Source: Bacteroidota bacterium (GTDB taxonomy: Bacteria > Bacteroidota > Ignavibacteria > Ignavibacteriales > SURF-24). From it: a stretch of DNA of 64,000 nucleotides. The DNA lies in assembly GCA_030706145.1 (NCBI GenBank), contig JAUZPB010000008.1, positions 1 through 64,000 of the forward strand, written 5' to 3'. The notes below the pieces were generated by a model. That model was not told where the DNA came from. It was given only the letters and a program-made list of their open reading frames with translations, and did not search any database. The position numbers and the translations under genes were made by a program. Positions 9,701 to 19,000 of the stretch are shown one piece after another (positions within the stretch are counted from its first letter, which is position 1; each line of letters begins with the position of its first letter).

Positions 9701-9873
9701 TCGTGTATCAGGTAAAGTGCAGACTGTAACTCATTGCTAGCGATTATTCCATAACTGGTTTTGACCGGGTTGGAAAAGAATCCATCCTGAGTGGAATTTG
9801 GATTTCCTGAGCTTGCAAAGATGTTCGATAGTAAACTAAAAGAAATGAACGAGAACAGGATCAGTTTTTTCAA
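6781..9873 (-). CDS. Secreted C39-like cysteine peptidase with beta-propeller, Ig-like domains and T9SS sorting domain
   Basis: 1030 residues. Signal peptide 1-20; WD40/PD40-like propeller repeats at about 40-310 (NAVWSPNGKFIAYTT, NPSWSEDSQSLVFH); a papain-fold C39-like peptidase at about 350-555 with nucleophile Cys380 (GYRACGATTA), His493 (AGHIVLVLG) and Asp511 (VNDPYG); two Big_5-like Ig domains at about 560-765 (ISVNFSQKMD; INVLFDSKV); a jelly-roll, carbohydrate-binding-like segment at about 772-930; and a T9SS type A sorting domain at about 945-1030 (NYPNPFNPSTRISYSIP, ending KKLLLLK). The order implies export through Sec, the outer membrane via T9SS and surface attachment or release. 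Substrate unknown; the peptidase fold is assigned from the Cys/His/Asp spacing, so another C39-like hydrolase activity is possible. Single-gene unit with its own terminator. Confidence 0.85.
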   Translation of the reverse strand: MKKLILFSFISFSLLSNIFASSGNPNSTQDGFFSNPVKTSYGIIASNELQSALYLIHDNKVEELVNAPGCGRYFTLNKEGNKIGFKLIDAGSALQAPAIYDLVTKEVIKLSEPAVEAGQVSFAQDGTIAFSIGKEIFVKTKDGVRNYNIGVYSNRTPISPDAKKIVFKDESDQLWLLNLEYNTKIQISDPKSGYGNAVWSPNGKFIAYTTTGTQIFVYDVDQNSNYSIAEGENPSWSEDSQSLVFHKRDIDFNNVKLINSDIYMSNYNGSSVVNLTNTPNINEMDAKFSDNSKNILFHTQLAREIKTLDVESSLKKATVAQPVLLFKSEGPLSVKTYQIQKSSKDLMKSTGSYNWVHVHQVWDTEDSGNWGNSGEGYRACGATTAVELLASYGIIAPWPFSTYGHTSNYGQYVSKAYTIDGYTFQNFTTWPTGAHGFMWNDGGSPYSNMINFFHINRIFNTNRKDEPSWGDMAAEFNAGFPYIICSTGLTAGHIVLVLGQYGSGHTVVVNDPYGDKNVGSYGAINNGEKAIYDWSDGNTGRVQITPAAWGVAARYEPDAIPSVLSHTTTGVDSLNLNATISVNFSQKMDQTATQNAISITPSIKGTYTWSNYGQTLTFKPDSLLTRGTTYTFKIDTSAKSFWSKALPQAYSFSVIAKDRTRLNIIRLYPAKNQQSVSTTVQINVLFDSKVINFAKYVQFTDSLGKSIAPANVKLATMGLNNTLFSFEPKYPLSYNSLYKITLLGTFVDVNGYMLTDTVKVNFRTESQPPVDGSVIDDFETEGHWKNPSYSGTTTGLDTLVSKFSILSEKKVGGANCGKIFYSFTKTEGGLCRVYNDLKPSIGTDEKSTFGIWVFGDLSFNTLEYWFYDNANQNQTVFVDTLNWTGWRFKQIPVSKIGGSGPKKFHSLLIRQNAGGNQIGAVYFDNMQIRTVTSVENNLSNQRPTQYLLSQNYPNPFNPSTRISYSIPETGHVKLIISDILGKEVKSLVNEVKPAGNYTVQFDASALPSGVYIYTIKAGQFRDSKKLLLLK

Positions 9874-10068
9874 AGTGTTTCAACTCCTCTAATTGTTCGA
9901 CCTATTAAAAACAGAACTAAATAACTTTATATTTAGTTGAAATAAACTAGTAATAAAATACCTCTAGTCCAAAAATTTTTTTATCTGTTTTTTCTCTTGC
10001 ATTTTACTTAATTGATTTAAAAATGTTAAAAATTACTCCTTTAAGTAATTTTACATTTTTACTAACTC

Positions 10069-10926
10069 TTATCCCTCTATTAGCTGTTTTTTTTGAGGAT
10101 ATAAGTGTAAAACGGCAATCTCTGGTGAACAATTAAATCTGATGGGAACCACTGCCCAGCCAATGCCTTTGCTTATAAAAACTGATGTCCTTTTGGTATG
10201 AATAAGTCCGCTTGTAAATCTTTTATTTTGTACGGGTAGCAAGATAGGCCCCATCAGTGGTAAATTTACCTGTCCACCATGGGTGTGTCCTGAGATGAAT
10301 AGATTGATCTTTGTTTTATATTCTCTGTCAGCAGTATCTGGATTGTGGGCAAGCAAGATCTTGAAGTCACTTGGGTTTACTCCCGAAAAGGTCTCGTCTA
10401 TAATTAAGTCATCTTCCCATATATCTCCACAGCCCCCTAGCCAGATCCTTTTCCCATTTCGCTCGATACTAGTAACCTTATTTCTTAGGCTTTGCCCACT
10501 CTTTTCTAACCAGTATAGTGAGTGCTCTGAATCAACCCAATGATCATGATTGCCTAAAACAGAGTAGACACCCATTGGTGCATTTAACCTTTTTAGCAAT
10601 GGCCAGACTGTATCTATTTCTTTAGTACTTCTTTTTTTATGCACATAGTCGCCCGTGCAGACTATAACGTCCTTTTCAATTGAATTTGACCTGTTTATCA
10701 CATATTCCATTAGTATTCGCGGAGCTAAGAAACCATAGTGCAGATCTGTAAGCTGAAGTATTCTGAAACCTGTAAATTCTCTTGGTAAATCTTTTAGAAC
10801 AATCTTGTAATGATTTTCCCTTATTAAATATCTTTCAAAGACTAGGGGATAAGATGCTATCAAGGTTGCACCAATACCTGCATATAAAAACTTTTTTATA
10901 AATAATCTTCTATCCATTAAATCCAT
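10069..10926 (-). CDS. Tat-exported metallophosphoesterase, YkuE/YaeI type
   Basis: 285-residue calcineurin-like phosphoesterase with the full metal-site set: DxH at Asp61/His63 (LTDLHYG), GD at Asp93 (TGDYV), GNHD at Asn126/His127, His194 (LLAHNPD) and GHTHGG at His214/His216. The N-terminus carries a twin-arginine motif (DRRLFIKKF) before a hydrophobic stretch, so it is likely exported folded and anchored or released outside the cytoplasmic membrane; B. subtilis YkuE, of this family, is a known Tat substrate. Activity on phospholipid or UDP-diacylglucosamine-like phosphodiesters is possible but unproven. Monocistronic. Start at 10926, with an alternative Met three codons later. Confidence 0.88.
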   Translation of the reverse strand: MDLMDRRLFIKKFLYAGIGATLIASYPLVFERYLIRENHYKIVLKDLPREFTGFRILQLTDLHYGFLAPRILMEYVINRSNSIEKDVIVCTGDYVHKKRSTKEIDTVWPLLKRLNAPMGVYSVLGNHDHWVDSEHSLYWLEKSGQSLRNKVTSIERNGKRIWLGGCGDIWEDDLIIDETFSGVNPSDFKILLAHNPDTADREYKTKINLFISGHTHGGQVNLPLMGPILLPVQNKRFTSGLIHTKRTSVFISKGIGWAVVPIRFNCSPEIAVLHLYPQKKQLIEG

Positions 10927-11076
10927 TTAGAGAGTAATATTTGGGAGAATTCTCACCTGTATTTACATATGGAATTATCCCAAAGTTTCAGAAAATAATA
11001 TTTTTGCACAAAATATTAACATAGATCCAAAATAATTCAATAATTATTTATTCTAAAGAGCAGAAGTTACAAAAAA

Positions 11077-11094
11077 AACTTATTTTAATAAGTT
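11077..11094. promoter_or_regulatory. Palindrome upstream of pafA, possible operator
   Basis: AACTTATT-TT-AATAAGTT, 8-bp perfect arms with a 2-bp spacer, about 32 bp before the pafA start. Position and symmetry suit a regulator site, but the sequence is AT-only at its core and chance is not excluded. Confidence 0.4.
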
Positions 11095-11126
11095 AAACTT
11101 AATATTAATAACTTTAGTGTCATAAA

Positions 11127-12755
11127 ATGTTGAAAACTAAAATTCTCAGTCTGCAGGTACTCGCATTGCTTTTTCTTTCTATAGAAATATTTTCACAACC
11201 TATGCAAAAACCCAAACTTGTCGTTGGAATTATTGTTGATCAGATGAGATTTGAATATTTGTATCGTTATGAGGCTTATTATGGAAAGGGAGGATTTAAT
11301 CGTCTGAAAAACGAGGGCTCTAATTTTACTTTTGCCCATTATAATTATGTACCAACCTATACCGCTCCGGGACATACATCTGTCTACACTGGAACAACTC
11401 CATACTACCATGGAATAATTGCTAATGATATATATGACAAATTTACAAAGAAAAAAGTCTATTGCGTTAGTGATTCTTCTGTTGTCAGTATTGGTAGTAA
11501 AGATGATGAAGGACAAATGTCACCTAGAAGAGAGCTCTCTACTACAATTACTGATCAGTTAAAACTTGCTACAAACGGCAAGTCAAAGGTCATTAGTATT
11601 TCCTTAAAAGACCGTGCTGCTATCCTCCCGGGAGGACATTGGGCAGATGCTGCATACTGGTATGATTATGAAACAGGTGACTTTATTTCTTCTTCGTATT
11701 ATTTAAAATCACTTCCTGAATGGGTAAGTAATTTTAATAAAAGCAAATTTGCCGATAAATATCTCTCTGGAGAGTGGAGTTTAGCAAAACCTGAAAAAGA
11801 TTATTCTATAAATGCTCCAGATAAGTCAGATTATGAGAATGATGTATTCTCTGAAGGAAAAACTACTTTTCCTCATTCCTTTTCAAAGATTCCTGCTGAT
11901 AAAAAATATGGAGCTCTTGAATCAACTCCTGGCGGAAATGAAATTGTTAAGGAACTAGCAAAAGCTGCCCTTATAAACGAGAATCTTGGAAAGGGAAACT
12001 TTACCGATTTCCTTGCAATTAGCTTCTCATCGACTGACTATGTCGGCCATTCATTTGGCACATATTCTTATGAACTGGAAGATACTTATATTAGACTAGA
12101 TGAACAAATAGCTGATCTGCTTAATACGCTAGATAAACAGGTCGGAAAAGGTAATTATGTCTTGTTCTTAACTGCAGATCATGCGGGCCTTGAAACTCCC
12201 CATTATCTTAAAGACAGAAATTTGCCTACTGGCGAACTTAATAGTAAATTTAAGGACTCACTTAAGGCTTTTTCAGCTAGAAATTTCAACAATACCAATA
12301 TCGTTGAGTATTACATAAACAGTCAGATATACCTAAACCATGAGGAGATTAGAAAAAGCAATTTGGATTACCACGCCGTTTTGCAGTCCTTTAGTGACTA
12401 TCTAAGGAATACCTTCCCTCAGATATCTTCTATCTTTACAAAGGATGAACTGGAGAAAAAAGTTGCACAGCGCGAAAGTGATAACCTCATCTTAAATGGC
12501 TTTAATAAAGTCCGCTCGGGTGATATTGCTTTTACTCTGCAACCTGGATACCTTGGAAGTTTTCTGAATATGGGAACCACTCATGGAGCACCATATGCAT
12601 ATGATACTCATGTGCCTGTATTGTTCTATGGCTGGCATATTCCAAAGCAGACCGTAAATACTCCGGTTTACACTGTAGACATTGCAGCAACTATAGCTAA
12701 TCTTCTTAATATTACAGAACCTAGCGCTTCTATGGGAATTCCTTTAATTAAGTAA
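11127..12755 (+). CDS. pafA: Alkaline phosphatase PafA (phosphate monoesterase)
   Basis: Secreted phosphatase of 542 residues releasing phosphate from phosphomonoesters. Signal peptide about 1-23. All hallmark PafA residues are in place: Asp38 (IIVDQMRFE), nucleophile Thr79 (YTAPGHTS), Asn100, Lys161 and Arg163 (SLKDRAAILPGGH), Asp304/His308 (STDYVGHSFG), Asp351/His352 (TADHAG) and His486 (GTTHGAPY). The numbering is within one of that known for Elizabethkingia PafA (T79, N100, K162, R164, D305, H309, D352, H353, H486). The Asn/Lys/Arg set separates phosphate monoesterases from related NPP diesterases. In Bacteroidota PafA gives phosphate from organic sources irrespective of phosphate status. 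Monocistronic, with a terminator at 12879 and a palindrome upstream at 11077. Confidence 0.93.
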   Translation: MLKTKILSLQVLALLFLSIEIFSQPMQKPKLVVGIIVDQMRFEYLYRYEAYYGKGGFNRLKNEGSNFTFAHYNYVPTYTAPGHTSVYTGTTPYYHGIIANDIYDKFTKKKVYCVSDSSVVSIGSKDDEGQMSPRRELSTTITDQLKLATNGKSKVISISLKDRAAILPGGHWADAAYWYDYETGDFISSSYYLKSLPEWVSNFNKSKFADKYLSGEWSLAKPEKDYSINAPDKSDYENDVFSEGKTTFPHSFSKIPADKKYGALESTPGGNEIVKELAKAALINENLGKGNFTDFLAISFSSTDYVGHSFGTYSYELEDTYIRLDEQIADLLNTLDKQVGKGNYVLFLTADHAGLETPHYLKDRNLPTGELNSKFKDSLKAFSARNFNNTNIVEYYINSQIYLNHEEIRKSNLDYHAVLQSFSDYLRNTFPQISSIFTKDELEKKVAQRESDNLILNGFNKVRSGDIAFTLQPGYLGSFLNMGTTHGAPYAYDTHVPVLFYGWHIPKQTVNTPVYTVDIAATIANLLNITEPSASMGIPLIK

Positions 12756-12878
12756 TTATTTTACAAATAAAAAAGAATTAAGTCTTAAAGAGTTGATTAA
12801 AGAATTGAATATAAAAGAAATGAATACTAAAGTTCTTAAAGGAACCCACTGGAAGAGCAATTTATAGACAAGGATTTA

Positions 12879-12919
12879 AAAAAGTAAAAGGGGCTATTAT
12901 ATAGTCCCTTTTTACTTTT
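12879..12919. terminator. Bidirectional terminator between pafA and the small T9SS protein gene
   Basis: Long near-perfect inverted repeat: AAAAAGTAAAAGGGG paired with CCCTTTTTACTTTTT (one bulge) around CTATTATATAG. The pafA stop is about 120 bp upstream; the minus-strand gene ends at 12961. Confidence 0.8.
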
Positions 12920-12960
12920 TAAATACTGTTTGTATTTCAAAATACTATTTATTTTTCAAA

Positions 12961-13377
12961 TTATTTCAGCAAATTCATTTTGCGAATTTCTACATAACTG
13001 CCGGCTATTAATTTATAAAGATATACTCCGCTTGCTAAGCTCATTCCATTACTATCCTTGCCATTCCAATATACAACGTGTGTGCCTGCAGCTCTTTCTT
13101 CATTTACTAATGTTGCTACCTCGCGCCCAATAAGGTTATAAACCTTTAAGGTGACATATGTATTTTGTGGCAGCTGAAATTTAATAGCAGTTGTCGGATT
13201 AAAAGGATTAGGGCTGTTCTGCATTAGTTTGTAGTCCTTGGGATCGCCAAGAAAAAATGCCGCAGCATTATTATTTAGAAACTTGCTGTTGTTATTATCC
13301 GGCATAGAATAGACTTTTGCAAACGACAAAATCAAAAGAACAAAGATTAGTTTCTTAGTGGAATTCATATTTTTCAT
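12961..13377 (-). CDS. Small secreted protein consisting mostly of a T9SS sorting domain
   Basis: 138 residues: a signal peptide (about 1-25, ending KVYSM), a short Asn-rich spacer (DNNNSKFLNNNAAA), then a T9SS type A C-terminal domain from about 52 (LMQNSPNPFNPTTAIKFQLP ... GVYLYKLIAGSY ... RKMNLLK). There is essentially no cargo. It could be a remnant of a larger secreted protein whose middle was deleted, or a true small surface protein. The sequence has no frameshift and keeps its own terminator, so I annotate it as a gene. Confidence 0.8.
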   Translation of the reverse strand: MKNMNSTKKLIFVLLILSFAKVYSMPDNNNSKFLNNNAAAFFLGDPKDYKLMQNSPNPFNPTTAIKFQLPQNTYVTLKVYNLIGREVATLVNEERAAGTHVVYWNGKDSNGMSLASGVYLYKLIAGSYVEIRKMNLLK

Positions 13378-13529
13378 GGCTTACCTTCAATAATTTTTAC
13401 AGTATAAGAAACAAATTCTCTGCTGTAGACAAAATCTGCAACATATTTCAAAAACACTTATTACAAATATAAAAATTTCGTTGTATTTGGAAAGCCTTTC
13501 CAATGATAATTTTTATTTAAATCCGCAAA

Positions 13530-14261
13530 TTAAGCCTCTTTTATTACTTCCAGGAGAGAATCTCTTATGTTTTTGTTAAATTCACCCCCATGATAGCATA
13601 TAATTCTCTGAATCTCGTAATCAAGAAGCTTTTTGACTGATCTTTTGGCTTCAGAAATATCAAGTGTGTAATTTGGATTAGCAATGGCAAGTTTGCCTTC
13701 TTCTATTACAAGAGCATCTCCGGCAATTAAGGTCTTATAATTCTTAATATATAAAGATATGTGACCAGGCATATGACCTGGAGTAGCAATTATCTCTGTT
13801 CCGCCGGCCCATGGCATTATATCATGGTCGTTTAATTTAAGGTCTACTTTTGCAGTCCTAAGGGACTTGAGCGTATTTTGAAACCATTCAGCATGTGCTC
13901 TCTTTTCAAAAGGTAAAGTATCATATAATGCTTCTGCCTGCTGAAGTCTTAAGGATTTTTCTTTCCCGCTTATATATTTCTCATCCAGCAGGGAGGAAGC
14001 TATAGTAACTTTGGGATATTCTTCCTTAATTTCAGCCAGAGCTCCCATGTGGTCATAATCATGATGAGTAATAACAATAGTTGAAAGATTATTTAAGTCA
14101 ATATCATTCTTTTCTGCCTCTTCTTTTATCAAAGGAAGAAAACCAGGATAACCGCAATCGACTAATATCACCTCGTCTTTGTTTGTTAACAGAACAGGAT
14201 ATATACGCCTGCGTGAGTCCTGATATGTAAAATTAATCTCAAGTGGAATAATTTGTTTCAT
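13530..14261 (-). CDS. MBL-fold metallo-hydrolase with variant HxDxDH metal motif
   Basis: Cytosolic metallo-beta-lactamase-fold protein of 243 residues. Motifs: Asp near 35 (VDCGYPG), the main metal motif THHDYDHMGAL, the next ligand His in TPGHMPGHIS, Asp in AGDALV, and a late His (ICYHGGEF). In the usual THxHxDH motif the second His is replaced by Asp (T-H-H-D-Y-D-H), a variant seen in a subgroup of MBL hydrolases of unclear substrate. Lactonase, thioesterase or glyoxalase-like reactions are all possible. Monocistronic, divergent from the AraC gene, which may respond to the same compound (inference from position only). Confidence 0.82.
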   Translation of the reverse strand: MKQIIPLEINFTYQDSRRRIYPVLLTNKDEVILVDCGYPGFLPLIKEEAEKNDIDLNNLSTIVITHHDYDHMGALAEIKEEYPKVTIASSLLDEKYISGKEKSLRLQQAEALYDTLPFEKRAHAEWFQNTLKSLRTAKVDLKLNDHDIMPWAGGTEIIATPGHMPGHISLYIKNYKTLIAGDALVIEEGKLAIANPNYTLDISEAKRSVKKLLDYEIQRIICYHGGEFNKNIRDSLLEVIKEA

Positions 14262-14530
14262 TTGAATCCTTTGTTTTATCTAATATATAAAGAATAATCC
14301 TTATTATTTATAGTAGACTTATCCTTCAATTCTTTTAGGAGTATCCAAAGTACAAATAAAGACCAAAGCAGCATTTGCGCTGTTACTCCCAAAGATAGCC
14401 CCTCTCATATAAGAAAATTTGCAGGATTAAAAAGTTAATCTTTAACTATTTCTTTAAAAGAAAGGGAATATAATTAGTTCATTAAATGTCTAAGGTATTT
14501 AGCGATATTATAATTAACTGAGTAACAAAG

Positions 14531-15418
14531 ATGAGTAATGAAAATTCCAAATTCATTCCTGAAATTCAGATCTCACATTTTATTGAAAATAATTTCTCTT
14601 TAGTGATACTTAGTTTAGAGGAATTATATGGTAGATACTACTCTATAATTTCAAACCCTCACAGGATAACATATTACCAACTATTGCTTGTATGCCAGGG
14701 AAAGGGAACTGTTTGTATAGATTCAAGCAATTTTAATCTTGAATCAAAGTCCCTTATTGCAGTTTCAAATGGACAGGTGCTAAGACTTCAGATTGATGAG
14801 AATTCAAAGGGTTATGCAGTCTTTTTCTCCGAAGAATATATAAATAAGTATCCCGAGGATGTGCAGTGGTTGCATAGTCTTAAAATATTCGACCCTATGA
14901 GCTATCCTTCTTTAATTAACCTGCCGGAAGAAGAATACAGATTAATGACAGGAATAATAAGGCAAATGGAAATTGAATTTAATATGGTAAATGAATTTGC
15001 AAGGGAAGAATGCCTGCTGAATCTGTTAAAAACAATAATCATAATGTCAGAACGTGAAAAAAGAATTGAAAGTTATAACTGCAGGTTAGAGGATTATGAG
15101 TCAAGCTATCTTACGGAATTCAAGAAGAAACTTGAAGAGAATTATTATACAAAGAAAATGGTACGTGATTATGCCGAAAGCTTAAATATTACAACAAAGA
15201 AACTGAATCAGATTACGAATAGATTGTGTAAAAAATCTGCTAAGCATATTATCGAAGAAAGAGTGCTTATGGAAATAAAAAGATTACTAATATATACTGA
15301 CTGGCCTGTAAAACAAATCGGGCATTTGCTCGGCTTTAATGATTCGACTAATTTTAACAGATTTTTTAAAAAGTTTACAAAAGTTACTCCAATTGATTTC
15401 AGGTCTACATACAGATAG
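14531..15418 (+). CDS. AraC-family transcriptional regulator
   Basis: 295 residues. N-terminal cupin-like sensing half (about 25-140) and a C-terminal AraC DNA-binding domain (about 195-293) with two helix-turn-helix units, the second in VKQIGHLLGFNDSTNFNRFF followed by the family PxxFR-like end (TPIDFRSTYR). It binds DNA in response to an unknown small molecule. Neighbours are the divergent MBL hydrolase and a small acidic protein gene downstream; either could be a target, but nothing in the sequence proves it. Confidence 0.88.
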   Translation: MSNENSKFIPEIQISHFIENNFSLVILSLEELYGRYYSIISNPHRITYYQLLLVCQGKGTVCIDSSNFNLESKSLIAVSNGQVLRLQIDENSKGYAVFFSEEYINKYPEDVQWLHSLKIFDPMSYPSLINLPEEEYRLMTGIIRQMEIEFNMVNEFAREECLLNLLKTIIIMSEREKRIESYNCRLEDYESSYLTEFKKKLEENYYTKKMVRDYAESLNITTKKLNQITNRLCKKSAKHIIEERVLMEIKRLLIYTDWPVKQIGHLLGFNDSTNFNRFFKKFTKVTPIDFRSTYR

Positions 15419-15550
15419 TCATATTTGAACTATTAAAACGGCATTTTCTGACCGTTATAAATTGAAATCAAAGGACGATTATACTACTTGAAAGCGGAAA
15501 TATTTCCCGGTTTTAATTGGTATAACAAAAAAAATAAAAGGAGAAAAGGA

Positions 15551-15976
15551 ATGTCGAGTATCAGCAGCATTGGGTCTTCGCAATATAGACCCCAAATGGA
15601 GCAGAGTGCTAAAATGACTGATGATGAAAAAAAGAAACTTCAGGATATATTATCCAAGTATGATGCATCATCAATTACTCAAGAACAGCAAAAGACAATG
15701 ATGGATGAAATTAAGTCTGCAGGAATTAAGCCAAGTAAAGAACTTGGTGAGACATTGAACGAGGCTGGTTTTAAGAGACCTGAAAAACCAAAAGATGCTC
15801 CTGATTCACAACAAAGCTCTTCCTCTGTATCACAGGATGGACTAAAAAGCTTGTTGGATCTTTTAAGCAATAAAGATACATCTGATGTAGATCAGAGCGA
15901 GATTGATAGCTTTATCCAAAACTTAAAAAATCTGACCGACAGTAATGAAGGTACTCTGATTGATCAGAAAGCTTAA
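15551..15976 (+). CDS. Small polar protein of unknown function
   Basis: About 141 residues starting MSSISSIGSSQY at ATG 15551, which is preceded by a purine-rich Shine-Dalgarno region (AGGAGAAAAGGA). The frame is open from a TTG at 15488, but this start is better supported. The protein is hydrophilic and rich in Ser, Gln, Asp and Lys, with predicted helices (MTDDEKKKLQDILSKYDA; TMMDEIKSAGIK) separated by a Ser/Gln linker and a second helical part (DQSEIDSFIQNLKNL). No signal peptide or membrane segment. The acidic D-x-D-rich helices faintly recall EF-hand-like proteins but no full calcium loop is visible. Function unrecognised. Followed by a strong terminator. Confidence 0.7.
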   Translation: MSSISSIGSSQYRPQMEQSAKMTDDEKKKLQDILSKYDASSITQEQQKTMMDEIKSAGIKPSKELGETLNEAGFKRPEKPKDAPDSQQSSSSVSQDGLKSLLDLLSNKDTSDVDQSEIDSFIQNLKNLTDSNEGTLIDQKA

Positions 15977-16004
15977 AGCCCTTTGAATAATAAATAAGTT
16001 TATA

Positions 16005-16060
16005 AAAAAAGGAGTCAAATAATATAGGAATAAGTTTCCTGTAAAATTGACTCCTTTTTT
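16005..16060. terminator. Bidirectional terminator at the end of the RND efflux operon
   Basis: Perfect 14-bp inverted repeat AAAAAAGGAGTCAA / TTGACTCCTTTTTT (16005-16018 and 16047-16060) with an inner AGGAA/TTCCT stem in the 28-nt loop. It lies between the plus-strand small gene and the end of the minus-strand efflux operon. Confidence 0.85.
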
Positions 16061-16092
16061 AATGTCTGGCTGTTAAGCCAAATATTTCTTAA

Positions 16093-19000
16093 TTAAGCTT
16101 CTGCAACAGGTTCTGCAACAACAGCTTTCTTCTTGAATTTCTTCATAACTCTTACCTTCAAATTTTCAGCTAACATGTAAACTGAAGGTACAAGTATTAA
16201 AGTCAGCATTAATGAACTTGTCAGACCACCTATAATAACCCATGCAAGACCATTTTTGCTTTCCGAGGAAGCACCAGAGGCAATTGCAAGAGGAATCATG
16301 CCAAATACCATTGCTATTGTAGTCATTAGTATTGGCCTTAATCTTTCTTTACCTGCTTCTACAAGTGCTTCAAGAACAGTTGCTCCTTCTTCTTTTAACT
16401 TGTTTGTAAAGTCAACAATTAAAATTGCGTTCTTTGCAACAAGTCCCATGAGCATGATCAAACCTATAAGTACATAGATTGAAATATTCTGCCCTGCAAG
16501 TGCTAGCGCAAGTAATGCACCAATGATTGCAACCGGGAGTGAGAACAGTACAACAAACGGATACAGGTAAGAATTATACAATGCAACCATTACAAAGTAT
16601 ACAAGAAGAATTGCAGCAAACAAAGCAAAGAACAAGCTGCTGAATGCTTCAGCCTGTCGTTGCATCTGCCCAATATATTCTATTGTTACTTTATCTGAAT
16701 GTATGTTCTGAGCAATAAGTTTCTTTATATCATCACCAACTGTTCCAACTGGCCTTCCAAATACCTGGGCTTTTACTGTAAGTGAAGACATTCTGCCATA
16801 ACGCTCTAGTTTATTTGGACCAAGTGACTGATAGATATTTGCAAACTGGCGAAGCTCAATTACCTCTCCCTTTGAATTTACAAATGTAATAGACCCCATA
16901 TCGTCAATCTTTGTCCTGTCGAACTTATCAAGCATAATGTTGATGTCATAGTCAGTTCCTTCTTCAGAATACTGAAGATTTGTGTTTCCTGCAAAGGCAA
17001 GCTGAAGTGTATTACCAACATCTGCTACTGAAAGTCCAAGCATTGACATTTTATCACGGTCAAGTGAGACGTGTATCTCGGGTTTACTGTTTTCAACTGA
17101 AAGTCTGATATCATTAAGACCAGGGACATTTTTAATAAGACTCTGCACTTTATCGGCTACTTTATAGATCTCATTCATATCCGAGCTTCTTAAAAGTATC
17201 TGGATTGGTGCTTCAGCTGTACCAAACATACTTGCAGCAGCAGCTGTTACTTTTAAACCAGGTATCTTTGTTAAGATTTCCAGCTTTGTCTTCTCTGCGT
17301 ACTGCTGAATTGTCATGTTTCTTTGCTTCTTGTCAACTATTGTTACAGTGAGTTCTGCTTTATGTTGTTCGGCGCTTCCACTCATACCTGAGCTGGAGTA
17401 ACCTATATTTGAAAACACCTTGATTACTTCTGGCTTCGAATACAAAAGTTTTTCAACTTTCTCTGTAAGCATATTTGTCTGGTGAAGACTGTTCTGAGGC
17501 TCTCCTTCGAGCTGAATTGTAAATTCACCACGATCAGTATTTGGCATGAATTCAGAACCTATGAAACCAAATCCAACAAGTGAAAATGATGAAACAAACA
17601 AAAATAATACAGTTATAAACACAGTCTTTCTATGAGCTAAACCCCAGCGTAATGTCTTTTCATATAGAGCTACGAGCCCCTTATAAAGGTCTTCAAACCC
17701 TAGTGCAATCTTACCCATAAGTGTACCTCTGGTCAGTTTTTCAATTTTACTGAACCTTGAGGCAAGTAGCGGTGTAACTGTAAAGGATACGAAAAGACTC
17801 ATAAGCGTAGAGAAAACTACGACAAGTGAGAACTCTCTTAACATGTTACCTATCATACCTGAAATAAGCGCCATAGGAACAAATACCACAACGTCTACCA
17901 TTGTGATTGCAACAGCAGTAAAACCTATCTCATTTCTTCCATCTAAGGCAGCAGTCTTTTTGTCTTTTCCCATTGAAAGATGCCTGTAGATGTTTTCAAG
18001 TACCACTATCGAGTCATCAACCAAAATACCGATTACAAGGGAAAGTGCCATTAAAGACATGATATTCAGCGAAAAATTAAAGATATACATTCCTGTAAAT
18101 ACTGAGATCAGTGATGTTGGGATCGACACTAGTACAATTAGAGAATTTCTGAATGAATGCAAAAACAAAAACATTACTATTGCAACAAGTATTATTGCGA
18201 GGCCTAGATCTTCCATTACAGCATCAGCTGAAGCAAGCGTATAAATGGAATTATCTGATGCAATGTCAAACCTGATACCGCTAGAAGAATATTGTTTTTC
18301 TATGTTCTTAAGTTCTTGTTTAACTAATTTACATACTTCAACTGAATTTGCATCTGACTGCTTTTGTATCTGAATACCAATTGAATTTTCACCATTAATT
18401 CTGCTAAGATTTGTATACTCGGCAACACCATCAACTATTTCAGCTACATCTGAAAGAACAATATTGCTTCCGCTGGAGGTGTGAGAGACAATAAGATTCT
18501 TTAGTTGTTCAAGTGATGTTATCTTTCCAGATAAACGAACTGTATACTGGCTGCTGTTACCTTCTATCTTCCCCGTAGCAAATTGCATATTGGAATTACT
18601 TACAGATCCATAGACCTGGCTGATTGACATCTTGTATGCGGCAAGTTTGTCTCTGTTTACGTTTATTCTTATTTCACGCTCATCACCGCCAAGTAAAGTT
18701 ACCTGGCCAACACCTGTGACCTTTGCAAGCTGTGCCTTTATCTGATCTTTTGTGATCTGATAAAGTTTAGTTGGCGCAATCTTTCCATATACACCCAGCT
18801 TCAAAACAGGGATCTCATCTGTGGAGAATTTAAGAAGCGAAGGAGTCTTTGCATCTGTCGGAAGTTGATATAATACTGCATTTACTTTTCTTTGCGCATC
18901 CTGCAGGGCAAGATCTGTACTGGCATTTGGAACCAGTTCCATAATTATGGTCGAATACCCTTCCTGTGAAGAAGCGCTCATTGTCTTTACATTTTCTAAG

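Noticed and set aside
12820-12867. Mini open frame (MNTKVLKGTHWKSNL) after pafA
   Set aside because: Faintly recalls the start of CsbD-like stress proteins, but 15 residues are too few and no further similarity follows.
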